From Roseateles sp. (GTDB taxonomy: Bacteria; Pseudomonadota; Gammaproteobacteria; Burkholderiales; Burkholderiaceae), in the NCBI GenBank assembly GCA_019232985.1, contig JAFAMW010000014.1, forward strand, positions 1 through 50,932: a stretch of 50,932 bases of DNA, in the 5' to 3' direction. This document shows positions 40,251 through 50,836 of the stretch, one piece after another. The stretch's first letter is position 1. Every line of letters begins with the position of its first letter. Position numbers and translations under genes: made by a program. The notes beneath the pieces were generated by a model. That model had not been told where the DNA came from and ran no database searches. It saw only the letters and a list, made by a program, of their open reading frames with translations.

Positions 40251-41741
40251 TTATTTCTTCGGAGCCTGGAGGTGCCAGTCGGTCGCCTGCTGCAGCGCGT
40301 GCGCCGCGTGCAGGAGCTGGCCTTCCTTGAAGTAGTTGCCGAGCAGCTGCAGGCCCACCGGCATGCCGCTGTCACCCAGTCCCACGGGCACGCTCATGCC
40401 CGGCAGGCCGGCCAGCGAGCCGGGCAGCGTGAAGATGTCGGCCAGGTAGGCCTTGACCGGATCGCCCTTGCCTTCGCCATGCTTCCAGGCGACGGTGGGC
40501 GCCACCGGGCCGGCGATCAGGTCGCACTGGGTGAAGGCCTGCTGGAAATCGTCGGCGATCATGCGGCGCAGCTTCTGCGCCTGCAGGTAGTAGGCGTCGT
40601 AGTAGCCGTGCGAGAGCACGTAGGTGCCGATCATGATGCGGCGCTTGACCTCGTCGCCGAAGCCTTCGGCGCGGGTCTTCTTGTACATGTCGAGCAGGTC
40701 GGTGAAGTCGGCCGCGCGGTGGCCGAACTTGACGCCGTCGAAGCGCGAGAGGTTGGAGCTCGCCTCGGCCGGGGCAATGATGTAGTAGACCGGGATGGCC
40801 AGCTCGGTGCGCGGCAGGCTCACGTCGACGAGCGTGGCGCCGAGCTTTTCGAGTTCGGCCAGGCCGGAGCGCACCGCGGCGTTGACGTCGGCCGCCAGGG
40901 CCGCCGGGAAGAACTCGCGCGGCAGGCCGATGCGCAGGCCCTTGAGCAGCTGGGCGGCCGTCGCGCCCTCGCGGGCTTTCAGCATCTGGGCGTGGAAGTC
41001 CTGCGCGGGCTGCTCGACGCTGGTCGCGTCGCGCTCGTCGAAGCCGCTCATGGCCGAGAGCAGCAGCGCGCAGTCCTCGGCCGTGCGCGCCATCGGGCCG
41101 GCCTGGTCCAGGCTCGACGCGAAGGCGATCATGCCGTAGCGCGAGCACACGCCATAGGTCGGCTTGATCCCGGTGATGCCGGTGAAGCTGGCGGGCTGGC
41201 GGATCGAGCCGCCGGTGTCGGTGCCGGTCGAGGCCGGCACGAGACGCGCCGCCACGGCCGCGGCCGAGCCGCCGGAGGAGCCGCCCGGCACGCGGCTCGC
41301 ATCCCAGGGGTTGGCGACGGGCTTGTAGGCCGAGTTCTCGTTGGCCGAGCCCATGGCGAACTCGTCGCAGTTGAGCTTGCCCAGCGAGACCGTGCCGGCC
41401 GCCTTGAGCCGCGCGACCACGGTCGCGTCGAAGGGGCTGCGGTAGCCGGCCAGCATCTTGGAGCCGGCGGTGGTCGGCATGTCGCCGGTGACGAAGATGT
41501 CCTTGTGCGCGAGCGGCACGCCGAGCAGCGCGCCGGACTCGCCGCCGGCGCGGCGCGCGTCGGCTGCATCGGCCGCGGCAAGCGCAGCGTCGGCATCGAC
41601 GTGCAGGAAGGCGCCGATGGCCGCATCGAGCGCGGTAACACGTGCAAGAAGATGTTGCGTGATTTCGCGGCTGGAGACGGCCTTGTCGGCCAGCAGCCGG
41701 CCGAGCGCGGCGGCGCTCAAATCGTGCAGCGGCGCGCTCAT
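40251..41741 (-). CDS. gatA: Glutamyl-tRNA(Gln) amidotransferase subunit A
   Basis: Amidase subunit releasing ammonia from glutamine for transamidation. The 496-residue product has the amidase signature with the Ser-cisSer-Lys triad: Lys80 in [12 protein letters not shown], Ser155 in [15 protein letters not shown] and the nucleophile Ser179 in [13 protein letters not shown]. The start overlaps the gatC stop by ATGA. Spacing and order (C-A-B) are standard for Burkholderiales. Confidence 0.97.
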   Translation of the reverse strand: MSAPLHDLSAAALGRLLADKAVSSREITQHLLARVTALDAAIGAFLHVDADAALAAADAADARRAGGESGALLGVPLAHKDIFVTGDMPTTAGSKMLAGYRSPFDATVVARLKAAGTVSLGKLNCDEFAMGSANENSAYKPVANPWDASRVPGGSSGGSAAAVAARLVPASTGTDTGGSIRQPASFTGITGIKPTYGVCSRYGMIAFASSLDQAGPMARTAEDCALLLSAMSGFDERDATSVEQPAQDFHAQMLKAREGATAAQLLKGLRIGLPREFFPAALAADVNAAVRSGLAELEKLGATLVDVSLPRTELAIPVYYIIAPAEASSNLSRFDGVKFGHRAADFTDLLDMYKKTRAEGFGDEVKRRIMIGTYVLSHGYYDAYYLQAQKLRRMIADDFQQAFTQCDLIAGPVAPTVAWKHGEGKGDPVKAYLADIFTLPGSLAGLPGMSVPVGLGDSGMPVGLQLLGNYFKEGQLLHAAHALQQATDWHLQAPKK

Positions 41742-42037
41742 TCGATCACCCTGGGAACGAGGAACAGGCCGTCTTCGACGAGGGGCGCGCTCTGCTGGTT
41801 GGCGGCGCGGTTGTCGGCTTCGGTGACGCGGTCCTCGCGCAGGCGCAGGGCCACGTCCTGCACGGCGGAAAGCGGCGTGTACAGGGGCTCGACGCCGCTC
41901 GTGTCGACGGCGCTCATCTGCTCGACGATCTTGAAGAAATCGTTGAGCTGCGGAAGCAGCGCGGCGGTCTCGGCCTCGCGCAATTCGAGCCGCGCCAGAT
42001 GGGCGATGCGGCTCACGTCTTCGGAAGTCAGGGCCAT
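41738..42037 (-). CDS. gatC: Aspartyl/glutamyl-tRNA amidotransferase subunit C
   Basis: A 99-residue stabilising subunit of GatCAB, with the family N-terminus [17 protein letters not shown], the central [25 protein letters not shown] and the C-terminal [15 protein letters not shown] 42037 is the conserved start; the open frame continues upstream without coding character. It is the promoter-proximal gene of the operon, divergent from mreB. Confidence 0.95.
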   Translation of the reverse strand: MALTSEDVSRIAHLARLELREAETAALLPQLNDFFKIVEQMSAVDTSGVEPLYTPLSAVQDVALRLREDRVTEADNRAANQQSAPLVEDGLFLVPRVIE

Positions 42038-42117
42038 GGGGTTTTCTAGTGGGTAAATCCGGGTTCGCCGACGCCGAAAAATCCAGCTGCCATGCGGGGA
42101 AAATCGAAGTGATCGGG

Positions 42118-42123
42118 TATTAT
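42118..42123 (+). promoter_or_regulatory. Candidate -10 box in the gatC/mreB divergent region (42038-42317)
   Basis: TATTAT within GGGTATTATCCCC is the only strongly AT-rich hexamer facing mreB in this 280-bp region, about 195 bp before its ATG. The opposite strand reads GATAAT at the same place and could serve gatC. No convincing -35 is visible for either. The DNA from 42190 to 42317 is an untranslated leader with nothing further recognised. Confidence 0.4.
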
Positions 42124-42140
42124 CCCCGCATATCTCGTGA

Positions 42141-43361
<1,221 letters not shown>

Positions 43362-43410
43362 TCTCGCTGCGGGAACCGGCCCTCCATGAACGGGCCGGGC
43401 GGACACCAAC

Positions 43411-44409
43411 ATGCCACTGGGCACCCTGGATCGCTCACCGCCGCCCTTCTTCCGCCAAGGCCCCTCGGCCCTGGCGCGGCTGATCACCTACAGCGCGCTG
43501 GGCGTGTTCCTGATGGTGCTGGACGCGCGCTGGCACCTCGCTGCGCCGCTGCGCTCGGCCATCGCCCTGGCGCTGCATCCGGTGCAGCGCGCGCTGCTCG
43601 TGCCCGTCGACGCCTGGGACGCCGCCGGCGACTACCTGCGCGGCAGCCAGCGCGCCGAGGAAGCAGAACTGGCGGCACGCACGCAACTCGTCCAGCAGGC
43701 CGCGCGCCTGGCCCGCACCGCCGAGATCGAAGCCGAGAACACGCGGCTGCGCGCCCTGCTCGGGCTGCGCCCGGCGCTGCAGGTCGAGTCGCAGGCTGCC
43801 GAGATCCTCTATGAAGCGCCCGACCCGTTCTCGCGCCGCGTCGTCATCGACCGCGGCAGCAGCCAGGGCCTCACCATGGGCGCCCCGGTCGTCGACGAGC
43901 AGGGCGTGCTGGGGCAGGTCACGCGGGTCTACGCGCTGTCGAGCGAGGTCACGCTGCTGAGCGACAAGGACGCCCAGATTCCCTTGCTCAACACGCGCAC
44001 CCAGCAGCGCTCGATCGCGGTGGGCAGCGCCGACGGCGCGGGCCTCGAGCTGCGCTTCCTGCCCGCCAACGCCGACGTCAAGGAGGGCGATCTGCTCACC
44101 ACCTCGGGCCTCGACGGGGTCTACCCGCCGGGCCTGCCGGTGGCGCGCATCAGCCTGGTCGAGCGCCGCGGCGACACCAACTTCGCGCGCGTGCTGGCCC
44201 AGCCCGTGGCGCCGCCCGACGCGGTGCGCCATGTGCTCGTGCTGCGCCCGGTTGACGAACTCGACGGCGACCGCGCCGCTGCTGCCGCCGCCGCGCGTGC
44301 TTCCGCCGCCGCGGCCGCCGCCAGCGCGCCCGCGCCGACCAAGCGCACGCGCAAATCTGAAAAAGCCGACAAGGGCGAGAAGTCCGACGGCAAGGGAGAC
44401 GGCCGATGA
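43411..44409 (+). CDS. mreC: Rod-shape-determining protein MreC
   Basis: Periplasmic scaffold of the elongasome that activates PBP2-RodA. The 332-residue bitopic protein has a membrane segment near 22-42, a coiled coil near 75-112 (RTAEIEAENTRLRALLG) and the double beta-barrel domain with VVIDRGSSQGLTMGAPVV and GDLLTTSGLDGVYPPGLPVA. An Ala-rich and then Lys-rich tail (from about 285) is longer than in many homologues. The stop overlaps mreD by ATGA. Confidence 0.94.
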   Translation: MPLGTLDRSPPPFFRQGPSALARLITYSALGVFLMVLDARWHLAAPLRSAIALALHPVQRALLVPVDAWDAAGDYLRGSQRAEEAELAARTQLVQQAARLARTAEIEAENTRLRALLGLRPALQVESQAAEILYEAPDPFSRRVVIDRGSSQGLTMGAPVVDEQGVLGQVTRVYALSSEVTLLSDKDAQIPLLNTRTQQRSIAVGSADGAGLELRFLPANADVKEGDLLTTSGLDGVYPPGLPVARISLVERRGDTNFARVLAQPVAPPDAVRHVLVLRPVDELDGDRAAAAAAARASAAAAAASAPAPTKRTRKSEKADKGEKSDGKGDGR

Positions 44410-44924
44410 TCATGCCGCGCGGCTCGCAGCTGCTGCTGCCGGCCAATCCCGTCTTCATCGTCGCCAGCCTGCTCGCCGCCCTGGCCGTCGACATGGTGCC
44501 GGTCGGCCGCGTGCCGGCCATGCCGGATGTGCTGGCCATCGTCCTCGTGTTCTGGGGCGTCCACCAGCCGCGCCGCGTCGGCGTGGGCTGGGCCTTTTTG
44601 TTCGGCCTGCTCGTCGACGTGCACCACGGCGCCCTGCTCGGCCAGCACGCGCTGGCCTACAGCGCGTTGAGCTTCGGTGCGATCGCGCTGCATCGCCGCC
44701 TGCCGTGGTTCGGCCCGGTCGCGCAGGCCGCGCAGGTGTTCCCGCTGTTCGCGGCGGCACATGCGCTCTCGCTCATCGTGCGCTTGATCGTCGGCGGCAT
44801 GTGGCCGGGCTGGTCGATGCTGCTCGCGCCCGTGATCGAGGCCCTGCTGTGGCCGCTGGCCACCGTGCTGCTGCTCGCACCGCAGCGCCGCGCTCCCGAT
44901 CCGGACGAGAACCGTCCCCTCTGA
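44406..44924 (+). CDS. mreD: Rod-shape-determining protein MreD
   Basis: A 172-residue inner-membrane protein with five or six hydrophobic helices and the MreD-typical FGLLVDVHHGALLGQHALAYSA segment. Partner of MreC. ATGA overlap with mreC; mrdA follows after 7 nt. Assigned from composition, size and operon position together. Confidence 0.92.
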   Translation: MIMPRGSQLLLPANPVFIVASLLAALAVDMVPVGRVPAMPDVLAIVLVFWGVHQPRRVGVGWAFLFGLLVDVHHGALLGQHALAYSALSFGAIALHRRLPWFGPVAQAAQVFPLFAAAHALSLIVRLIVGGMWPGWSMLLAPVIEALLWPLATVLLLAPQRRAPDPDENRPL

Positions 44925-44931
44925 CCCCGCG

Positions 44932-47049
44932 ATGGTCGTCTTCAAGAACCCCCGGCAGGAAAGCGCCCGGATGCGCATGCGCCTTGTCGCGGCCGGCGGC
45001 TTCGTGCTCTTTTGCTTCGCGCTGCTGCTGACGCGACTGATCTGGCTGCAGGTGGTGCAGCACGCCGAGTACGCCGACCGCGCCGATGCCAATCGCATCA
45101 CCGTCGTGCCCATCGTGCCGAACCGCGGCCTTATCGTCGACCGCAACGGTGTCGTGCTCGCCAACAACTACTCGGCCTACACGCTCGAGATCACGCCGAG
45201 CAAGGCCGGCGACGTCGACGCCACGATCGACGCGCTGTCCAAGATCATCCCGATCGAGGCACGCGACCGGCGCCGCTTCAAGAAGGCGCTCGACGAGAGC
45301 AAGGACTTCGAGTCGCTGCCGATCCGCACCAAGCTGACCGACGAGGAAGTCGCGCGCTTCACGGCCGAGGCCTTCCGCTTCCCCGGCGTGGCGATCAAGG
45401 CCCGGCTGTTCCGCAACTATCCGCTCGGCGAGATCGGCAGCCACCTGCTGGGCTATATCGGCCGCATCAACCAGGCCGACAAGAAGGCCATGGAGGACTG
45501 GTCCGACGAGGACCTGGCCAACTACCGCGGCACCGAATACATCGGCAAGCTCGGCCTCGAGCAGAACTACGAGCACGAGCTGCACGGCGACACCGGCTAC
45601 GAGCAGATCGAGACCAGCGCCTCGGGCCGCGCCATGCGCCGCCTGGCGCACAAGCCGGCCTCGCCGGGCGATACGCTGCACCTCTCCATCGACATCAAGC
45701 TGCAGGCCCTGGTGGAGCAGCTCTATGGCGATCGCCGCGGCGCGCTGGTCGCCATGGACCCGCGCACGGGCGAAGTCCTCGCCTTCGTCTCCAAGCCGAA
45801 CTTCGACCCCAACCTTTTCGTCGACGGCATCGACGCCGACAACTGGCGCGAGCTCAACGAAGACCTCGACAAGCCGCTGCTCAACCGCGCGCTGCGCGGC
45901 ACCTACCCGCCCGGCTCGACCTTCAAGCCCTACATGGCCATGGCCGCGCTGGAGACCGGCAAGCGCGACCCGCACCTCGTCATCAACGACACGCTGTTCT
46001 ACAGCTTCGGCGGCCACGTCTTCGGCAGCGCCACCGGCGACATCGCCGGCCCCAAGGACATGCGGCGCGCCATCGTCACGTCAAGCAACGTCTACTTCTA
46101 CAGCCTCGCCAATGAGATGGGCGTGGACCTGATCCACGAGGAGCTCGAGCCCTTCGGCTTCGGTCGCAAGACCGGCATCGACCTGCAGGGCGAAGTCACC
46201 GGCGTCCTGCCTTCGACCGATTGGAAGATGAAGCGCTTCAAGCAGAAGTGGTTTCCCGGCGAGACCATTTCGCTGGGCATCGGCCAGGGCTATAACAACT
46301 TCACCATGCTGCAGCTCGCCACCGCGATCTCCACACTGTCCACCGGCGGCCAGCGCTTCAAGCCGCGCCTGGTGCGCGAGATCGAGGACATCGCCGAGCG
46401 CACGACCAAGCGCGTGTCCGGCGACGCGCTGGAGCCGCTGCCGCTCAAGCCCGAGCAGGTCGCCATCGTGCTCGACGCCATGAACGGCGTGACGCTCGAA
46501 GGCACCTCGCGCGTCGACTTCGCCGGCGCGGCCTACCAGAGCGGCGGCAAGACCGGCACGGCCCAGGCCGTCAGCCTGAAGGCCGGCCAGAAATACAGCG
46601 ACGTCAAGGCCGACGAGTACAAGCGCGACCACGCGCTCTACATCGCCTTCGCGCCGCTGGAGCATCCGACCATCGTCGTCGCCTTGATCGTCGAGAACGC
46701 CGGCTTCGGCGGCCTGTCGGCCGCGCCGATCGCGCGCCGCGTCTTCGACTACTGGCTCGAAGGCCTGTACCCGAGCGAAGAGGACATCGCGCAGACGCAG
46801 AAGGGCCTGAGCGCGGCGCCGATCGGCACCCCGCGTCGCGCCGCGGACGTGCCGCTGCCGGGCCAGGCGGCGACGCCTCCGGGCGCTGCATCGGCAGCGG
46901 CATCGGCCGCATCGGCTCCAGCCTCTGCAGCTTCGGGCGCCGGCCCCGTCGAGGCGCCCGAGCCTGCCTCCGCGCCGAGCGCCGCCGCCCTCATCGGCGT
47001 CGCCAAGGGCTTCGTCATCACCCCGCCGGCCTCGGGAGCTTCGCGATGA
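44932..47049 (+). CDS. mrdA: Penicillin-binding protein 2
   Basis: Elongation-specific peptidoglycan transpeptidase of 705 residues. One N-terminal membrane helix (about 20-40) is followed by the pedestal domain and the transpeptidase domain: SxxK in PPGSTFKPYMAM with catalytic Ser329, SxN in VTSSNVYFYSLAN and KTG in SGGKTGTAQAV. The C-terminal 80 residues are an Ala/Ser/Pro-rich extension absent from E. coli PBP2. It overlaps rodA by ATGA. Confidence 0.96.
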   Translation: MVVFKNPRQESARMRMRLVAAGGFVLFCFALLLTRLIWLQVVQHAEYADRADANRITVVPIVPNRGLIVDRNGVVLANNYSAYTLEITPSKAGDVDATIDALSKIIPIEARDRRRFKKALDESKDFESLPIRTKLTDEEVARFTAEAFRFPGVAIKARLFRNYPLGEIGSHLLGYIGRINQADKKAMEDWSDEDLANYRGTEYIGKLGLEQNYEHELHGDTGYEQIETSASGRAMRRLAHKPASPGDTLHLSIDIKLQALVEQLYGDRRGALVAMDPRTGEVLAFVSKPNFDPNLFVDGIDADNWRELNEDLDKPLLNRALRGTYPPGSTFKPYMAMAALETGKRDPHLVINDTLFYSFGGHVFGSATGDIAGPKDMRRAIVTSSNVYFYSLANEMGVDLIHEELEPFGFGRKTGIDLQGEVTGVLPSTDWKMKRFKQKWFPGETISLGIGQGYNNFTMLQLATAISTLSTGGQRFKPRLVREIEDIAERTTKRVSGDALEPLPLKPEQVAIVLDAMNGVTLEGTSRVDFAGAAYQSGGKTGTAQAVSLKAGQKYSDVKADEYKRDHALYIAFAPLEHPTIVVALIVENAGFGGLSAAPIARRVFDYWLEGLYPSEEDIAQTQKGLSAAPIGTPRRAADVPLPGQAATPPGAASAAASAASAPASAASGAGPVEAPEPASAPSAAALIGVAKGFVITPPASGASR

Positions 47050-48200
47050 GCGCCGTCTTCGACCGCCCGCCGCTGTGGCGCCGCCTGCTGCCGCTGCTGC
47101 GCAGCTTCGACGGACCGCTGCTCGGCGCCATCGGCGCGCTGATGCTGCTGGGCCTGCTGTGCATGTATTCGGCCGGTTATGACGACGGCTCGCGCTTCCC
47201 CGACCACGCCCGCAACATGCTGCTGTGCCTGGCCGTGATCTCCACCGTCGCGCAGATCCCGCCGCAGCGGCTCATGGCCGCGGCAATTCCGCTCTACAGC
47301 CTCGGCGTCACGCTGCTGATTGCCACCGCCGTCTTCGGCGTGACCAAGAAGGGCGCGACGCGCTGGCTCAACATCGGCATCACGCAGATCCAGCCATCCG
47401 AGATCATGAAGCTCGCCATGCCGCTGATGCTGGCCTGGTGGTTCCAGAAGCGCGAAGGCCAGCTGCGCCTGCCGGACTTCGGCGCGGCCTTCCTGATCCT
47501 GATGGTGCCGGTCGCCCTCATCGCCAAGCAGCCCGACCTCGGCACCGCCATCCTCGTGCTCTCCGCCGGCCTGTACGTGATCTTCTTCGCCGGCCTGTCG
47601 TGGCGGCTCATCGTGCCGGTGTTCGTCGTCGGCGCCATCGCCATCGGCGCCATCGTGTTCAGCGAAGACCGCATCTGCCAGCCCGGCGTCAAGTGGCCGA
47701 TGCTGCGCGACTACCAGAAGGACCGCGTCTGCACCCTGCTCGACCCGAGCAAGGACCCGCTCGGCAAGGGCTTCCACATCATCCAGGGCGAGATCGCCAT
47801 CGGCTCCGGCGGCGTGACCGGCAAGGGCTTCATGAAGGGCACGCAGACGCACCTGGAGTTCATCCCCGAGCGCACGACCGACTTCATCTTCGCGGCCTTC
47901 GGCGAGGAATTCGGCCTCGCCGGCGCGTTGGCGCTGCTCGTCAGCTTCACGACGCTGATCGTGCGTGGGCTCCTCATCTCGGCCAACGCACCGACGCTGT
48001 TCGCACGCCTGCTCGCCGGCGCCGTGAGCATGAGCTTCTTCACCTACGTCTTCGTCAACATGGGCATGGTCAGCGGCATCCTGCCCGTGGTGGGCGTGCC
48101 GCTGCCCTTCATCTCCTACGGCGGCACCGCGATGATCACGCTGGGCGCGGGACTGGGCATCCTGATGTCGATTGCCAAGGCGCGGCGGGTCAATGGCTGA
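47046..48200 (+). CDS. rodA: Peptidoglycan glycosyltransferase RodA
   Basis: SEDS-family glycan polymerase of 384 residues with about ten membrane segments, paired with PBP2. Family motifs are GATRWLNIGITQIQPSEIMKLAMPL (partly quoted), LIAKQPDLGTAILVL, the catalytic-loop region ERTTDFIFAAFGEEFGL and the C-terminal VVGVPLPFISYGGTA. It is the last gene of the elongasome operon and is followed by a long inverted repeat. Confidence 0.96.
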   Translation: MSAVFDRPPLWRRLLPLLRSFDGPLLGAIGALMLLGLLCMYSAGYDDGSRFPDHARNMLLCLAVISTVAQIPPQRLMAAAIPLYSLGVTLLIATAVFGVTKKGATRWLNIGITQIQPSEIMKLAMPLMLAWWFQKREGQLRLPDFGAAFLILMVPVALIAKQPDLGTAILVLSAGLYVIFFAGLSWRLIVPVFVVGAIAIGAIVFSEDRICQPGVKWPMLRDYQKDRVCTLLDPSKDPLGKGFHIIQGEIAIGSGGVTGKGFMKGTQTHLEFIPERTTDFIFAAFGEEFGLAGALALLVSFTTLIVRGLLISANAPTLFARLLAGAVSMSFFTYVFVNMGMVSGILPVVGVPLPFISYGGTAMITLGAGLGILMSIAKARRVNG

Positions 48201-48216
48201 GGGGCAGGGGGCGTTT

Positions 48217-48280
48217 GTGCCGCTCGCGCGGCGGCGCTTGGCGCACTGCGGTGCAACCAGCCTAGCCGCGCAAGCGGCAC
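48217..48280. terminator. Long stem-loop between convergent rodA and GlxA-type regulator genes
   Basis: GTGCCGCTCGCGCGGC and GCCGCGCAAGCGGCAC pair over 16 bp with one mismatch. The 32-nt loop contains a second hairpin GCAC-TGCG-GTGC. It starts 16 nt after the rodA stop and lies between convergent genes, so a transcription-ending role is likely, although no T-run follows on either strand. A protein-binding or recombination site is possible. Confidence 0.5.
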
Positions 48281-48296
48281 CCACCCCAACCAGCCC

Positions 48297-49280
48297 TCAC
48301 CCACGCCGCCGCTCCCGCCGATAAGCCCCCGGCGGCACCCCGAAACGCGCCGCAAACGCGCGCGTGAACGCAGCCGCGCTACCGAAGCCGCAGTCCTGCG
48401 CCACATGGATCAGCGCCAGCTCGCTCGATCCCAGCAGCGCCTCCGCGCGCTCCAGCCGCAACTCGGCCAGGTACTGGCGCAGGTTCAAGCCCGTGGCAGC
48501 CGCGAGACGGCGCTGCAGGCTGCGTTCCGAAAGGCCCACCTGCGCCGCCAGCCAGCCCAGGCGCGGCGGCGCGTGCAGGTCGCGCTCGACCAGCTCCTGC
48601 GCCGCCAGCACCGGCGCGTCGCGATGCCGCTTGAAGCGCGAGCTCCACAGCACCGTCTGCTCGCGCGCCGGCAGGCCCTCGGTGCTCGTGTGGCGCAGGA
48701 AGCGGCGTGCATCGGCGGCGCCGTGGAAATGCTCGATCAGGTAGGCGCAGGCATCGGGCGTCGGCCCGATGCCGCAGACCGTGATCAGCCGGTCGCTCGC
48801 GACGATGCGGCGCGACGGCAGGAAGCGCACGAGCGGGAAGCGGCTGCGGAAGATCGTGCGCTCGCTGACCAGGCCGGTCGCCTCGCGCCGGTCGAGCAGG
48901 CCGGCCTTGGCCAGCAGCAGCGCGCCCGCCAGGCTGACGATCAGGGCGCCGCGCTCGTGCTGCGCGCGTAGCCAGGCGCCGATGCAAGCCTCGGCCGCCG
49001 TGGTCTCGGCCGTCGGCGCGAACTGCGCCGGCACGATGACGACGTCGGGGGCGATCTCGTCGAGGCGCGCCTCCGGCTTCAGTGTCATGCCCCCAAAGCT
49101 GCGCACGGCCGCACGGCCCGTGCCGACGAGGCGCACGTCGAAGAGGCGGTTCGCAAGGAGGTCGACCGAATCGGCGTGCAGCGTGCCGGCCGCCTGCAGC
49201 AGCTCGCGTGCCAGCACGGCCGAACTGGCCCAGCAGCCCTCGATCAGGACGATGGCGACGAGCGGCGGCCTGCGATTCAT
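48297..49280 (-). CDS. GlxA-family regulator (DJ-1/PfpI plus AraC domain)
   Basis: A 327-residue transcription regulator. The N-terminal 185 residues form a class-I glutamine-amidotransferase-like (DJ-1/PfpI) domain: VAIVLIEGCWASSAVLARELL, PDVVIVPAQF and IVSLAGALLLAKAGLLDRREAT, without an obvious catalytic cysteine at the nucleophile elbow. The C-terminal AraC domain has two helix-turn-helices, GWLAAQVGLSERSLQRRLAAATG and IHVAQDCGFGSAAAFTRAFAARFGVPPGAYR (quoted in part). ATG 49280 begins next to the conserved fold; ATG 49301 is in frame 7 codons earlier. Divergent from the desaturase gene, which it may control. Confidence 0.86.
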   Translation of the reverse strand: MNRRPPLVAIVLIEGCWASSAVLARELLQAAGTLHADSVDLLANRLFDVRLVGTGRAAVRSFGGMTLKPEARLDEIAPDVVIVPAQFAPTAETTAAEACIGAWLRAQHERGALIVSLAGALLLAKAGLLDRREATGLVSERTIFRSRFPLVRFLPSRRIVASDRLITVCGIGPTPDACAYLIEHFHGAADARRFLRHTSTEGLPAREQTVLWSSRFKRHRDAPVLAAQELVERDLHAPPRLGWLAAQVGLSERSLQRRLAAATGLNLRQYLAELRLERAEALLGSSELALIHVAQDCGFGSAAAFTRAFAARFGVPPGAYRRERRRG

Positions 49281-49339
49281 ATCAAGCTTTTGGCGCTTCA
49301 TGTCAACCGATTGTGCCGCGATGGTGCTGCAATGCCGGC

Positions 49340-50329
49340 ATGGACGACATCCGCAATCTCATCCCGCGCGAGCAACTGCTGGCACTGCAACGCAAGTCGG
49401 ACGCGCACGGTGCCTGGGCGCTGGCAGCGAACTGGGGCCTGATCGCGCTGGGCTTCGCGCTGCCCGTCGCGTGGCCGCATCCGCTGGCCGTGCTCGCTGG
49501 GCTCGTGATCCTCGGCGGACGCATTCTCGGCCTGGGCATCCTCATGCACGATGCAGCGCATCGCAGCCTGTTCGCCTCGGCCCGCGCCAACGAACTCGCC
49601 GGCCAGTGGCTCTGCGCCGCGCCGATCTTCGCGGACCTGAACGTCTATCGCCGCTATCACATGACGCATCACCGCGAGGCCGGCTCCGACGCCGATCCCG
49701 ACCTGCCGAACTACCGCGGCTATCCGGTCAAGCGCGCCTCCTTCGTGCGCAAGGTCTTGCGCGACTTCGCCGGCCTCACCGGCCTGCGCGCCGCCGCGGC
49801 GCTGGGCGTGCTCTACGCGCATGAAAGGCCCGAGACGCTGATGCTCGGCTTTTCCTATCGCCGCAGCGTGGACGGCGCGGGCGAGCCGCAGCCGGGCACC
49901 ACCGCCAACCCGGTCTCGCTGCGGGCGTTCGCGCGCAATATGCGCCGCGTGTTCGCCGTGCAGCTGCTGATGTTGGCCGCGCTGTGGCTGCTCGGCCATC
50001 CGCTCGCCTACCTGATGTGGCCGCTGGCCTGGCTGACGAGCTACATGCTCTTCAGCCGCATCCGCAACGCGGCCGAGCACGGCGGCCTTCCCGGAACGAT
50101 GAGTACCGACATCTGGGCCAATACGCGCAGCGTGCGTGCACGCTGGTGGGAGCGCCTGACCGTCGCGCCCAACCACGTGAACTGGCATTTCGAGCACCAC
50201 CTGGCGCCGACGGTGCCCGGCTGGCGGCTGCGTGAACTGCACCGGCAGCTGGCGCAGGCCGAGCTGCCAAGGCCGCTGCCTTTGCGCGATGGCTATTTGG
50301 ACGTGATTCGCGAGCTGGTACGCGGCTGA
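49340..50329 (+). CDS. Membrane fatty acid desaturase
   Basis: Di-iron integral-membrane desaturase of 329 residues. The three histidine boxes are in order: HDAAH in LGILMHDAAHRSLF near 70, HMTHH in RRYHMTHHREAGSDADPDLPN near 112, and HFEHH in NWHFEHHLAPTVPGWRL near 285. Hydrophobic helices lie between. TGCAAT ends 6 nt before the ATG and no Shine-Dalgarno is present, so the message may be leaderless. Substrate could be a fatty acid or a carotenoid-like lipid; the family does not settle it. Confidence 0.88.
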   Translation: MDDIRNLIPREQLLALQRKSDAHGAWALAANWGLIALGFALPVAWPHPLAVLAGLVILGGRILGLGILMHDAAHRSLFASARANELAGQWLCAAPIFADLNVYRRYHMTHHREAGSDADPDLPNYRGYPVKRASFVRKVLRDFAGLTGLRAAAALGVLYAHERPETLMLGFSYRRSVDGAGEPQPGTTANPVSLRAFARNMRRVFAVQLLMLAALWLLGHPLAYLMWPLAWLTSYMLFSRIRNAAEHGGLPGTMSTDIWANTRSVRARWWERLTVAPNHVNWHFEHHLAPTVPGWRLRELHRQLAQAELPRPLPLRDGYLDVIRELVRG

Positions 50330-50368
50330 AATCGCGGCGCGGCTTCGGCCCGCGCGCCGCGAGCGATC

Positions 50369-50833
50369 TCAGAGAAAGCGCTCGAGCAGCCGCCGCGAGT
50401 GCCGGTCCAGCGCGAAGCGGTCCGGCACCATGAAGTGGATGCCGTGGCCGCTGCCGATCAGCAGCCGGCCTTCGCCCAGGCGCCGGATGTCGTCTTCGCT
50501 CTTGAGGATGAACTGCGTCTCGCCGCGGTCGGTCTGCACCGTCCACTGGCTCGGCGTGGCGAAGGTCGAGACCGAGACGATGCGTTCGACGACGGGCACC
50601 AGCTCGCGCACGCCGAGCTCGGCCTGCACGAGCTCGCGCTGCGGCGCGGGGAGCTCGTCGATGTTCGCGATCCAGGCCAGCTCGTGGCCGTCCGGGCCGA
50701 TCAGGGCGATGCCCTCGTCGGGCGCGCTGATCGGGTGGGCGCGCACGGGCTGCACGCCGACATGCTCGACGCCGGCCGCGTCGACGAGGACGAGGCGGCC
50801 GAACACGGTGCGCCGAAGCTCGAAGTTAGGCAT
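50369..50833 (-). CDS. DUF1854 protein (cyanophycin-metabolism associated)
   Basis: A 154-residue protein of the DUF1854 family, recognisable by RAHPISAPDEGIALIGPDGHELAWI, VVERIVSVSTFATPSQWTVQTDRGE and IHFMVPDRFALDRHSRRLLERFL (each quoted in part). In Burkholderiales this family is found next to an ABC transporter beside cyanophycin synthetase genes. That association is family knowledge; the cyanophycin genes would lie outside the window. It starts 3 nt after the ABC gene stop. Confidence 0.78.
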   Translation of the reverse strand: MPNFELRRTVFGRLVLVDAAGVEHVGVQPVRAHPISAPDEGIALIGPDGHELAWIANIDELPAPQRELVQAELGVRELVPVVERIVSVSTFATPSQWTVQTDRGETQFILKSEDDIRRLGEGRLLIGSGHGIHFMVPDRFALDRHSRRLLERFL

Positions 50834-50836
50834 GGC

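Noticed and set aside
38751..42056. 1101-codon open frame on the plus strand opposite gatCAB
   Set aside because: It is antisense to three clearly recognised genes, has a low-complexity Arg/Ala/Gly/Leu-rich translation and arises from very high GC content.
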